From: Tubiluchus corallicola
Taxonomy: Eukaryota; Priapulida; Priapulimorpha; Priapulimorphida; Tubiluchidae
NCBI GenBank assembly: GCA_030141605.1
Contig: JAQGDQ010000202.1
Location: forward strand, 156,099 to 220,098
Reading direction: 5' to 3'
Length of the DNA stretch: 64,000 bases
The notes under the pieces were generated by a model, which did not search any database, had not been told where the DNA came from, and was given only the letters and a program-made list of their open reading frames with translations. Below, in pieces: positions 35,723 to 49,100 of the stretch (within the stretch, counting starts at the first letter, position 1; the number at the start of each line of letters is the position of its first letter). The position numbers were made by a program, and so were the translations under genes.

Positions 35723-38700
35723 ATGGCTACACCCGCTGTTTCCTCAAAATCGGAGTTTCATGTTGGCGGCAAATACAGACTCGTTAGGAAAATCGGAAGT
35801 GGTTCTTTTGGTGATATATATTTGGGAATAAATATCACAAATGGAGAGGTATGTCAGAACAATAGTATACCTATTTTAATTAATTATAAGTATATATGTT
35901 ATTCGATTTGTATAGTGTCAGCTTATAAGTAAATAAAAGATGTATTTTAATTGTGAACTTCTATTCCTGTTAAATTTAATGGAATTTACTCAAGTGCAAA
36001 GACATTCAAAACGTATACAGAAGAAATGCATCATAAATCGGCTTTGGCAGCTATAGAAACTTAACTGCACTGTTTGCATGGTAATGCTGTGCATAGTAAT
36101 GATGTGGCCCAACTAGGCAGCTACTACAAGTTATACGCTACAAATGTACATGTCTGTAATAAACTATTTCGCTTGTTACATGCTTTCATTACTAATTCAA
36201 TTCAAACTTATTGCTTCATACAATTCTGTTGAAGGTATGCTTAAATATGGTTAGTTCACTTTACGAAATAACCAGAAAGAGGCCGTGTGGTGAAAGACCA
36301 CCAGGTCACCAGGCAACTACCCCTTAGTAATAATACTAATTACTATCGATGGAATTAAAAAATAATGGTGTGAGTAGCATTTGGAGAGAGGTAAATTGCT
36401 TTTTATAAGAAAGATGAAATTCACGCATTCATACGATAAATTGTTATCAGTTTTATGGATAGGCGTTAAATGTAAACGATAAGTACTATGCATCAGTTTA
36501 GGGCTGCCGATTTTCCGTGATCATGGTGAACGGTGGAATTCATGGAAAATGGGCATCAGAAATGGAAACAGGTATGAAAAAAGGAATTGGCCCGATTTCC
36601 GACTTCTGCAAATTTAACCTGCACTGAAAGCTGATACTATTTCACTTAGTACTTATTAAAATGGGTGACAAAGGTAATGTATAGTCAATGTATAGCCAAA
36701 AATGTAAGGAGATCTGATGATGTTGTGTATGTGAAAACTAGGGAAAAGCCAGGTAGTTTCCCAGTGGTTTGTATGAATGTGGCACGGTCGCGTAAAAGTG
36801 CATTGTTAATTAAAATGTAAAACAGTAATTATTATAACATCATTTTTTCAGCAGGGATGCAGCCTTGTTTGTTTTACAGATAACTCTCAGTCAGGGCTGC
36901 CATTTTGTATGATGCTGAATATTGTACTGGATGCTAAAAGTATCATATTTTCCACCAATATCAGCGTATTAGTGACTGAGTAGTGTTGCCGCTTATACCA
37001 TAATTATCAAAACATAGTTCATACCGTACAAAAAAAGCTACATGTTTACAATAATTGATAATTATGTGATAGTTTAATAATGCAAAACAGAAAATTAAGA
37101 AACAAATTTATAACATCACTACTAACCGCTAAGAAATAAACTTTTATTTCAACTGATTTTAAATATTCCACGATTCAGGTTTAAACGTTCACAAAGGTTT
37201 AAAAATTTTTTTTGAAAAAAGTCTCCCTTCCTGCTGACATCTTTTGGGCTCATGAGGTAAGACAGAAACAAATTTTTTGTGGCCGGCCTAGTTCTGTTAG
37301 TCACAATTGGTGGATTTTAACTAAAACGTTACTAAAACATAATCAGTATTATTACATACTCAATTTTCAATACATGGGGTGCAATTTATATTACTGATCT
37401 GCAATGACAAAAAAGATGTTTTCTGATATGACTATACATCCTTATATGCGACAACCATATATTTTGCACACATCTAGTTGCATGAAATGCCATTTTGTTA
37501 TACTATCTATAATTGTAATACCAGCCTCGTTTATTATGCCAATTTTTGCCATGTCTCGATCTCAAGCAAATCTGTTTTTGGTACAAATCTGCATAATCTC
37601 TACACAGTTTTCAAGCATTTCTTAGATTTCATCCTAATGCAAAGGTGACTGAAGTTACTGAACATATGTTAAGTTGGTCTTTTATGTACCATGGTCCCTG
37701 TTGAAGGAGCTTTTGATGAAGTCTAGATGTGATTTGCTAAATCAACTTTAAGTCAGGCATTGCTGTCCACATGTCCTGCCTAGCCTTGCTTAAAGGTTAA
37801 AAGTGATATTCCTAGCACATTAGCATATGTTTTACTCCTGTATTGTTCTGATTATATCAGTTCTTGTCTGATTAACTTCCTCTACAAAAACCGTTTGAGG
37901 ATCAATCACCATTTAAGTTTTTCAACAATCTGATTTTCTTTCAGTCACTGATTGTTTTATTTTTCATATACGGCAACTGATCAGCTTTGAGTTATGTGAC
38001 GCATATGCCTTAAAAATTTCCAAAAATGGGACATCAATTTTCAGTTTACAAGTACCATCCTACAGGTTTAAAAACTGTAGCATTGTTTTGTCGCAATAGG
38101 TAGCATTGTTTTGCAAAAATCATTGAGTTAGAATATACTGAGAATATACAGAAAATGATTTCATGTTGACAAAAAATCAGGTTAATATATATCCTCATTA
38201 AGCACCAATTCAGAGGTAACAAAAAACTTCATTTAACTCCATCTGCCTTCTAAAGCAAACTGTACAGTTAGTATCACTTTACATACTCTTTTGCCAAAAA
38301 CTAAAGTTTAGTCAGGATGGCTAAAGAAAAAGTGACTAAATTCTTGGCAAATGAATACCACCATACCCTAAACTGTTTTCACTATACTGTGACTAATGTA
38401 ACACAAAATGGCTATAAAATTAGCTGTAGCTAAAACTTTGGCTAAAAAAAATTGAATGGGTGAGCTGGCCCTAGTATTAAATTTTACAAAATCTTCAGCA
38501 ATATACAAAAGCAAAATTATGTGTGTTATTTTTGTTGATGTGCCCTTATCAAGAATAATAATATATGTATAAACTTGTTGCAAATGTTGCTGCTACATAT
38601 ATGTGACATTCAGGACTACTTTAAATTTTATATTTTATCATTTTCTTTGAAATAACGCACAATTTTGCTTTTCATTAGTTGAGTCTACCGTATGTGTGAA

Positions 38701-41700
38701 GAATATTTTGTGTCAGATGTATTATTTTCTCCATTATAATTAGTTTTTTGATTTATTACGTGTGCCTGGTACCGCTTGTAACATCCCCACTTTTCCTCAT
38801 TGAGATCTTCAGATTTTGTGTAAAGGTTCTGCACGTCTCTGCTGTAAACTTACATCATAGCAATCAAACCCAAATCTTGTCCAAGCATCAGGGTGAGCGA
38901 ACGAACCCGTATGTTGCTTAGGTCCACCACCAAGTTGTTTGAAGGTCTGAAGATTTTGTGCGATACTGGGGCCAGCTCACCCACCCAACTTTTTAGCCAC
39001 AGCTAATTTTTCAGCCATTTTTGTGTTACATTAGTCTGGTGTATTAACCTGATTTTTTGTCAACATGAAATTATTTTCTATTAGCTAGATATCTCAAAAT
39101 ATAGTGGATACAGCAAGACTGCATGAAGGACATGCTGTGAGCCAAAGCAGAAGTGTTTGGTTTTGGTGAAAAAGATTTCCTGTGACATCATAAATAGGTC
39201 ATTGCAGGAAAATGCAAAAATGAGCAGGAGTGTCAATCCATACTCTTCAAAAATATATTGTAACAATTGAGTCTAGCCCCTTGATAATAATGGAAACACT
39301 AGTAGAGTCTATAGTCTGTAGATCTCAAGTTTACTGTTTGTTAGGTTATACATGTTTTCTTATTACTTTTGTAGGAAGTTGCAGTTAAGCTGGAGTCACA
39401 GAAAGCTAGGCACCCACAGTTGCTTTATGAAAGCAAAGTTTACAAAATTTTGATGGGAGGAATTGGAATACCACATATACGGTAAGTGCAAAAGTTTTAT
39501 GTTATCCTGATGGTGAGATTAAAATGTATTTACTTGGAATTTGCCTCTGTAATCATTGTAAATAAGTACTGTACAGTACATTGCACGATTGACTTCAAGA
39601 ATAAAAAAATTAAATATTAAATTTTCTGTGTGCAATGATTTACTGCAAAATTGTTGCATTTCCCTTATATTCTGACTGGCGACCTTTTGCTTCCTAAATT
39701 TGTAATAACATATTTTACCAAATAAACTTTACTGGTATTCTGCATTATTCGGAGTGGAACCATGCTTACATTATTGTATCATTTTTTCATCTTTTTATAT
39801 ATTACTGTTATTGTGACAATGTAGTGAAGTCAGTGACAACAATATGAAGCATTTAATTCAATAATAGGATTCAGTGACATGTGCTATAGTACATGTATGT
39901 AAATTAAGGCGCGTTTCCGACTTCGGATTGAATTTCGCTATGGTGAAAGGAAATAATTGCTGTTAAGTGCTTTAAACCAAGCTAAACCGAAAGAAAATGT
40001 GTGAAACGGTTAAAACCGGTACATTTTTGTAATTCAACTCAACTGAGCTTTTATTTCCAAATTAAACTGCCTAACTGTCGACTAATGGTGAACAATTGTG
40101 ATTTAATTGGTATTCCAACCGAGACCTTGTAGTTTGTACGATGTTACTACTACCAAATTACTGTCAACTTAATAGCCTGCTATCATTTCCTAAAAATACT
40201 GTAACATCATTAAACAATTGGTTAATTATGATGTTGTTGTTTGTTGGTTTAAACATCATGTATTTTATTAAGTCAGAAGGTTTACAAAATTGCATGTTAT
40301 ATTTTTAAGAAAAACAGAATGAAATAGTCCATTAGGACAGAACCCCTTGCCTGTTTTAAGCCCTTTGGACAGACTGACATGTTCAATTACCATTTAACGT
40401 TTCTATTTCATTATTTTCACGTATCACTGTAACATGTTGTTGTTTGTTCAAGCACATGTAAACAAACTAGGTAGATCTGTAGGTCATGAGACATCCATTT
40501 ACTATGTTGTGTCCACATAATTTAAATTTCTGTTCTTTCTGACACAGCTGAAACAAAAAAGTAAAACCAAGTAAACAAATTTTTCTAGTTAATTCACTTT
40601 CCCATATGTTTGTATGCTTGTTACACTAGTTTTGAGAAGTAACTAGTTGCAATTACAATTTCCTGTAACAAGTTACTGAAAAAGTTTACTAAAATTGTAG
40701 TAGCACAGATACTCGTAAAACTAGTCGCTGTGCAATTATTTGTCAATACAGTGTAAATTTCTTTGTCTAAATTTAATATAATCATAGTAGATTTTTCAAC
40801 GTTTCATCATTGATTGTCATCCTAGTTTTCCTGCTGTAATTAAAGATACTAACCATCGGACATCAACAGTAGATGCTTGAGTATGTATGTGGAGCCATTG
40901 GTGAATTCGTGCATGTATTGATTGCTGCTCGTACGATGTACAGTAGACTTCACTGCGTGTAGCAAGGACGACTAGTATGGTCACTAGCAATGATTATCGT
41001 GCAGAGCAGACATACTGAATTACTGATTACTAAAATGCCAACATACTGTACTCTCCAAATGAATAAATTAGAAAACTATAGAAACAGTAATATGTTTAAC
41101 GAATAACTCTGATTGCATCTGAATAAATAATGTACGGCTGTTTGCCAGGCTATCTATCTATATAATGCGTCTCTTTTCGTTCCTCCCTTTTAATGTAGTT
41201 TGTTCTTGGACCAAGGGTTTAGATTTGATACGCCCATCATAAAATTTTCTTTTCTTTTTATAATTATTTGACTTTATTTTCATAATCTAATATCCGCTTG
41301 TCATCTTCCAAACATATTATTGTTCAGAATTAAAACAAAATAATCTTTGACTAATTGAAAATTTAAACGGTAGTGAAGCGAAATATATTTTTTGATGTTG
41401 TTTCGCAGAAACTTCGAAATTGGGCGGTATTTTGCATTTTTTTCCGTAAGCACAGTGCTCAATTTCAATACTGCATCTACTAAACAACATCTATAACCTC
41501 CTTGCAGCACTTACCCCTATAATAATAATAGTAATAGTAACAAAAACCACGAAGGCTATTGCATTGTGCAGATAATTTTTGAGATTTTGAATTTTGTCAA
41601 CATTTCGTTCTTGTCAGACTTGGATTAGTTACTTAATAAAATACGCTTAACCTTTTGTCGAATTCTGATCTAGAATCTTGGGTTTTGAACTCAGTCTTCT

Positions 41701-44700
41701 GCGTTAGAACTGCAAATGCTTATGACAAGTTGCAGCCACAAGTGACTGATACACTGCAAGCGGACCTAAGATAATACTAATTATATAAGAACTATAAATA
41801 AAAGCATAAATCTTTAAATTGATTTAAATATACCACCAGGTTATTGCCACCGCAACGACAAATAGTATAAAGTTTGATGGCCCAGTGCAAAAACATAATT
41901 AGCAAATACTAATTGTGACAACCTTTTCTGATTTTAAATTAACGTGTGTGATACAGGCAAAAATGGTTCAATATTTTTGATATAAAATTGGAATATTGCT
42001 CATTATTGCATGAAAACTTTATTAGTCGTTATATGTTGTATTTACAGGTGGTATGGTCAAGAGAGAGATTATAATGTTTTAGTAATGGACTTACTAGGTC
42101 CGAGTTTAGAAGATTTATTCAACTTCTGCTCGCGACGGTTTACAATGAAAACTGTTCTCATGCTTGCAGATCAGGTGAGTTCGTTCTTAATTTTATTCTT
42201 GTAAGTAAAGAGCTTGGAGTGTGTTCATGTGTAGTAATGGTAGGTTTAAAATGTCCATGATATTTACAAACTGATGAGTTAACTTAATACCATCTCCTTA
42301 TGTGTTAAATATAAAGTTGTATGTAGAGCTTAAAAGTTCTGAAAAATTCATGATTTGAATTCCCTGTATTTCCGTTTTTTCTTTTCTGTCATTGTTTTGA
42401 AGTTTTGCTTGGTAGTTTGAACTAGAGATGGTCTTATGCACTATTGTGCAAAATTTACAAAGGTGCTAAACTTGGTAGTTGTCCAATAGTTTTATTAGTC
42501 ACGAGTTGAAGATGAATCAATGTTTGCAACCGCAGTATGACTTCACCTGACTCGTATTTACTTTGAAGATGGGCTTTTGTGGCAAGTTGATAAGATAATT
42601 GAAGCTTTTCCGGGTTTTGATTTTTATTTTGCCTTTATAAAAGTAATAAATCATGTTCTACAACAGCCTAACGTACCAGACAGTATGTTACTTGTAGTAA
42701 AATAGGCGATTATGTAATGAGTTGCCAAAGCATGTTTAAAGTGCCATTAAATAACCTTGATAATAACTGTTTCAGTTTACCGTTTTCGTTAAGTAGTTGT
42801 CTTGGGTAATGTTGTCTGTGTTCTGTACGGTACAGTGTAAAAACCAATAGTGGTGAATTTCAACCGATCACTAGGCAATGTAAACACTGAACCGAGTGAT
42901 ATTGATTTTAATGTTTTATGCGCTGTTATTTTCACAACTAGGCCTGGCCTTTCTTACTCTTGTATTATGATAAAAAATAAATAAAACTTGTAAAAAGCAT
43001 TATCAGCTAGTTCGCTTGTAAGCAAAAACACTTCAAAACATTATGGGTCCGGTCCGACTGATGTAAACGCGCATGAGCACTAGCCGAAAACTCACCTGAA
43101 AATTGAAAGAAAAAGGAAAGGTCATCCTAAGCCCTTCTTCATTTAGCTTTAAAACTGTATTATTGTTTTTGCTGGTCAAAACTTTAAGCACGGAAATTCT
43201 TGTTTTCCGGTTCGTTCTTTTATCCAAGCGTGCTTGTTTCTTCGGTAATGTTAAATGTACAAGTTTCTAAGGTCTCGCAGTTTTGCAAATTTGCCGCGTG
43301 TTCCTACTTAGTTGTTACGTCCCTTGAGTTTATATAGGTTTATAGGGCACGCGCATGCACTTACGTTCACCCGAACAACGTGTTGGTAAGCGCTTTAAAA
43401 CTGCTTGAAAATATGACATGTGAATCACAGTGAATGAAGAGTTCAAATGAATGTAAACTTGTTCCCTGCTTAGCTTGGATTTTTGCCGTTACACAAATCT
43501 CCTCTGTATGAAGATTAGACATAAGAAACTATCACAGTGATTTTTTTTCCGATACTTCGTATAAAGTAATTTAAGCTCTTACGCATCTTATTCCTACTTT
43601 GTAAGCAAATGCAGGCCTGATGGTTTTACCCTGCATATGCAACAGTAATGCACGCCTTCAAGCCTTGTATATTTGGCGAGTTAATTATTGAACATTGCCG
43701 GTCATATGACATGCCATTTAACCGTGAAAGTACAATTGTTTTGCTTGTAAGCACGTTTAACTAAATATAGTGCCTTGAGCTATAAATATGCCCCCGGTTG
43801 TCAGACTTTTCATAGGTTCCTTTAAATTTTTTATAACATTTGTGCGTATTGGTTTTTTCTCAGTCAGTACTTGGTTAGTAACTCCGTTTAATTCCATATA
43901 AACAATATTAGTACGCACATATTGCCTTTTCCAAGGCAACCCAAATCCCAAAAATTTATTTCAGAACTTTCATTCTTTTGTACTTGAGTTGCTCGTAGTA
44001 CAATATTTCTTCTTCTAATTTATTTATTTTTCAGCTTATTGTAGTGATTTGTAGTAGTGGGCTAGTGGCGGTAGTGATATTTATTTAAGTGACATGTTTT
44101 CATAATTACAAAGCTTAACAATTACCTATAACACAACAAAATGGTAAAACGTAACCAAAGAGACTTGTAGGTCACTATGTAGATAGCTGCAGTTAGAAGT
44201 TATGCAGTTAGATGTTCTGTTATAATTATATAACTTGTTGTCGTTTCATGTAATAGCCATCGGCTAAAATAATGGCGATTTTAATGTGATAACGATGATG
44301 ATGAGGATGGTAATGGCGATGACGATGATGATGTTCACTTTAGGTATTCGGGCAAAGAAGTTATTTTAATAATTTTGTAAAATGCAGAAACAAATAACGG
44401 AGCAGTGGCTGATCATTAGTTCAGTAAGTGAGATTCTATTGTGTGAAAAAAAGAGTAAGTAATCAAATTTGATTGTGCAGCTGTAGCTGATGGCTTGGCA
44501 GTAGGTTAATTTAACCTACAGCAAGTCATTAAACTGTCTGTCCTTCATGCTGTAAGCACACCTTGCTCATTACTGCATTAATAATCTTCATAGTGTTGTG
44601 TTATTTATACAAATTTCATGGCAACCATAAGAACTAGTCGTTCAACAGCTTGATTAAAAATTATTCTTCGACCACAGAAGCATTGCATTCTAAATAAATT

Positions 44701-46143
44701 ATACATTATCTTAATTATGGATATTGCAAGATATTATTGATGATAAACTCCTTGGAATTACTGTATTAAATTTACAGGCAAATTAGATGGGAAAATGAAG
44801 AAGGAAATTGTTTTTAACTGCATGCGCATTTCAGTCAGTAATGTTGAGGTTGCTGCTGTGCTGTTAGAATTGAATCAATACTGGCCTAACTTATGCTACT
44901 GACCTTGGAAGTCCTAGCATTGGACATGCGACGCGTGCCAAATGTTTGCGAGTGGTCCAAACCCAGGCTCAGTATCTTTAGTTTTTGAATGTAATTTCCC
45001 CCCCCCGAGAGGCTTATGCCATCCTAGTTAAATACATTTTGGTACCCATCTTAAAATGATTTCAGGCGTGACATTAAAATCCGTTTCATTTATGGTGTGT
45101 GACCTCTTCTAATTCTTAAGCACAAGATGACAAAGTAAATTTCAATGTAAATAGTCGTGTTCAAACCACAGTAAAACCTATGCAAATAAATGCTGCATTC
45201 TTTGTGATATTCGATTTTTGGTAGCAATAATAAATCTGTAGTTTGTCGTGATTTCGTTGCGTTGTAAATGGTGATGATTAAGGTCTTTGATGAAGCAGAA
45301 TTTGTTCGTTCTGTTAGGGTGAACATCTGTGGAAGGCACTCATGGTGTCTGCGCTTTGCTTCACTATGATTTGAATTACGATTTTATATGCTAATTTATA
45401 GATATTTTATTTTTTGCTAGCTCACTGCTTAGACCTGACTTATAGATTTCCTCCATATTTGTTACAAATGTTCTTGATATAATTTTCACATGATTTTTGA
45501 CTTAAAATATTGTTTCACATATGCTTCCTGATGTAATTACCAAAAAACTTTGAGAATGCACTGTTACACTTGACATTAAACTGGTTAGAAAATGTGTCCA
45601 CAAGCTTGCATTCAAGATTTTCTATTCTGATTTGCATGATTCGATGTTTTGAACAGAACATTCTGTGAACTCTAGATTTCTTTGAACATGTTCATATATA
45701 AATCTTTCTGTAGTGTTTACCATGACTAGTTATTGGCTTTTTTGGGGCAACTTGTATAAAAAAACAACAATACTTTAACACACATGTTGAACATTGCAGA
45801 AAAGGTTACTCCAGAAATAGGATGAAATATAAGCCAGTCACAAATACTGTTAATGATCTTGCAAAGGTTTACCTGTACGTGTTACAAAATACTGTAGTGA
45901 TACTAAAATTAACAAAATTACTGTGATACTACTAAGGTCATAAATTTGGTGCAGATGTTAGAACTTAAGAAGATCATTTCATTTTACAATAACGAATATA
46001 CGTAACCAAAATTTTCAAGTGTTTCGTGCAGAATTTTTTTTTGTTTACACTTTATGTGGTTCTTGCTATTGGTACTATTGCATAAAGTCTCTTATTCGAA
46101 ATGTATGGAAATTTTAAACTACATTGCTATATATTTTGTACAC

Positions 46144-46176
<33 letters not shown>

Positions 46177-49100
46177 GTGCGTGCGTGCGCCGAGCTCGCG
46201 TGCGTAGTAATATATGTACATTTATTTAAATAGTTAAGTAAAATAATCTTTTTCATTTTTACATTTAATTTTATAAAAGTATTGAGAAAACCTGATCAGT
46301 TCAGTGGATAACAACTTTCTTTTAAAGCAATATTATCAATCAATATTTAATTACATTTTACAACAGTGTCATAATACATATTTCAGTCTTAAATAGATAC
46401 TTACTATGTACTGTTTTAGGTTGAGAAAAATTGTTTTTTTTTTTGTTTGAACGTATTGCTTAGTTGCTAAATATGTGTTTTTATACTTTTTCAGATGATA
46501 GGTCGAATTGAATACGTACACAACAAAAATTTTATTCATCGGGATGTGAAACCTGATAATTTTCTTATGGGCATCGGACGACATTGCAATAAGGTATTAG
46601 TTAAATAACAGATCAGCTATAAGAATTTTGCCCAGTTTTAATTCCTGGTTCTCGAAGTAATCTTTATCTTGAAGTAATCCCACATTTTCACTTGTTCTAG
46701 GAAAACTTAGCAAATTGCTATTTCTTAATGCAGTTTGAAAAAATTTAAATTGAAAGAAACTTAAAAAATAGTCAAAAGTACAGTAATTATATGGTTATAA
46801 TCATATGACATTAGGGTACATACAGTTGTGAGCAATACAACTAGTCATATTGCGCTTCTATGGACATTACTGTCATCATTATTTGACTATGGTTTATAAA
46901 TGAAGTTGTTTATTAGCTCTTTCTTGTTAATCTCTTTAAACCATCAGCCTGATTAATTTTAGACTTGTTACACTTTACTATGGGACTGTAGTGATAAATG
47001 ATTCTCAAACTTGAGAATGCTTTAAACATTCAAGTAAGACTGTGCCTTTATCTAAGGTTACTTTAGTAATCTTTCCTTTAATCCGTGAGTAGTTAGAGCA
47101 TGTGTCGTATATAATTGCACATAAAACAATTACTGTATTGTGGTAATTAATTACTTTATTCAGTATGAACTATCACAAATTTATCATATTGTTTAAAGCC
47201 AGTATTCACAACCTGTGCTTTGTTCACGGTATACGTTTATAATTTGAGGGAAGTCAAATGCCTTTCATCTTGGTAATATTTTTTCCTCTGTCGTTCCTAA
47301 TTGATATTAGACTGGCAATTAAGTACAAAGCTCATATTCGCCAGCCCACAGCCTACCAAGCGGACAAATGCTTGACTGGAGCAACCTGATACTCTAGTAT
47401 ATATACACATTTGGGTCTAGAACAGATGGAATTTTACTTTAACTTGTGAAACTTTTTTCTTCAGCTGTTCCTAATTGATTTTGGACTGGCAAAGAAGTAC
47501 AGAGATAACCGTACTCGCCAGCACATAAACTACCGAGAGGACAAAAACTTAACTGGAACAGCCCGATATGCTAGTATAAATGCGCATTTGGGTATAGAGC
47601 AAAGGTATAAGAATTCGACATCTTGTTTAGTGGACTGTTTTTATTTATTCCATTATACTTTATATTAAGATTGTGATTTTTTTATGTAAATTTAGTGTAG
47701 AAATTGATGTTTCTTTGTTTAAAGGCATCCGTAAAAGTGATTTAAACTAGTGACATTTGGAAAATCTTATCTACTTGAATGACCTAGTGAATTGATGATG
47801 ACTCTGTCTGTTGCAATTATGATAAATCTAAGATCTAAGCATTATTTATTTTAAGCGAATTAACTTTCATTTAATTTTTACAGTCGGAGAGACGACATGG
47901 AGTCATTGGGTTATGTACTAATGTATTTTAACAGGACCAGTCTCCCTTGGCAAGGTCTAAAAGTAAGTTTGTAAGATTACCTTTAAGCTGGGTTTATTTA
48001 TTTCGGGTTGAAATTGTCCCATCTCCAGAAAGTCTAGTCTTGAAATCCAGTCTGGTATAATAATGTTTGTTCTTGGTTTGGACTGAGTAAGTGACAAAAA
48101 TGTTGCTTAGTTTATTACTTTTTTAACATTTTAAGGTCTGGAAACAAAACTACTTGAATTTGCTATGTGACATATTAAAATGAGAATTCGCTGGTTTCCG
48201 CTCTCTTAGTTCTGTGACAAGGATGTGTCATCAAAAGATTAATAAAATCAGCATGGTTGTTTGAGTTTTGTTTCTAAATAAAAATTATAGAAACATGTTT
48301 AATTGAATGCTAGATTACTGATATAAGCTGATTAAACATTGTTAGAAGTTTGCTTATGTTTTTAATGACAGTGCAGATTCATTTTAGTATTTCGGAATGT
48401 TCACAGGTTTAAACTTCTCACATTTTGCTCATATATTGAAAAACTTGTTTACACCTGCTAAATCAATGATAGCTAAAAGTCCGTTGTTGAAGTGTATTGA
48501 ATTAATGGTGTGAATTTTGTAGTTGCTAATTCCTTTGCCTGGCGGTAACTTTTTGAATCACTCATTTCAGGCCGCAACCAAAAAACAGAAGTATGAAAAA
48601 ATCAGTGAGAAAAAGATGTCAACTCCTGTGGAAGTGTTGTGCAAAGTATGTAAACAAGTTTTGTGATTGTTGTTTGTTTGTTCATTTGTTCGCTCTCGTA
48701 GTTTACTAGGCAGTGCAGTTGTTTTCGATTACCAGTGGCTAAATGTAAATCTAAATCTGACACGTGTGCTAGGGAAGCTTCACATTGTTCAGCCTCTCTT
48801 GACAGCAGTGTGAAAATCTAGAAATTAAGATGTCTTGTACATATGTATTCGTAATCATTACATCTAGTCAAAGCTGTTGATTCTTAAAGCCTTATTTAGT
48901 AACAAAGTAATACATAATGTGGCTCAGAATACTCTTTTAAGCTGCTGTTTTGTGTTTTTGTTAGGAGTGATATGCACTCCTATTTTGTTATGCATGATAA
49001 CTTCTTTGGCTGGAACATCTTTGGTAGATTTATCTTTTTATTTTAGGTTTTTACTAATTTCTGTATTTACGATTTAGGTACAATTAGTGACTTGCAGTTA

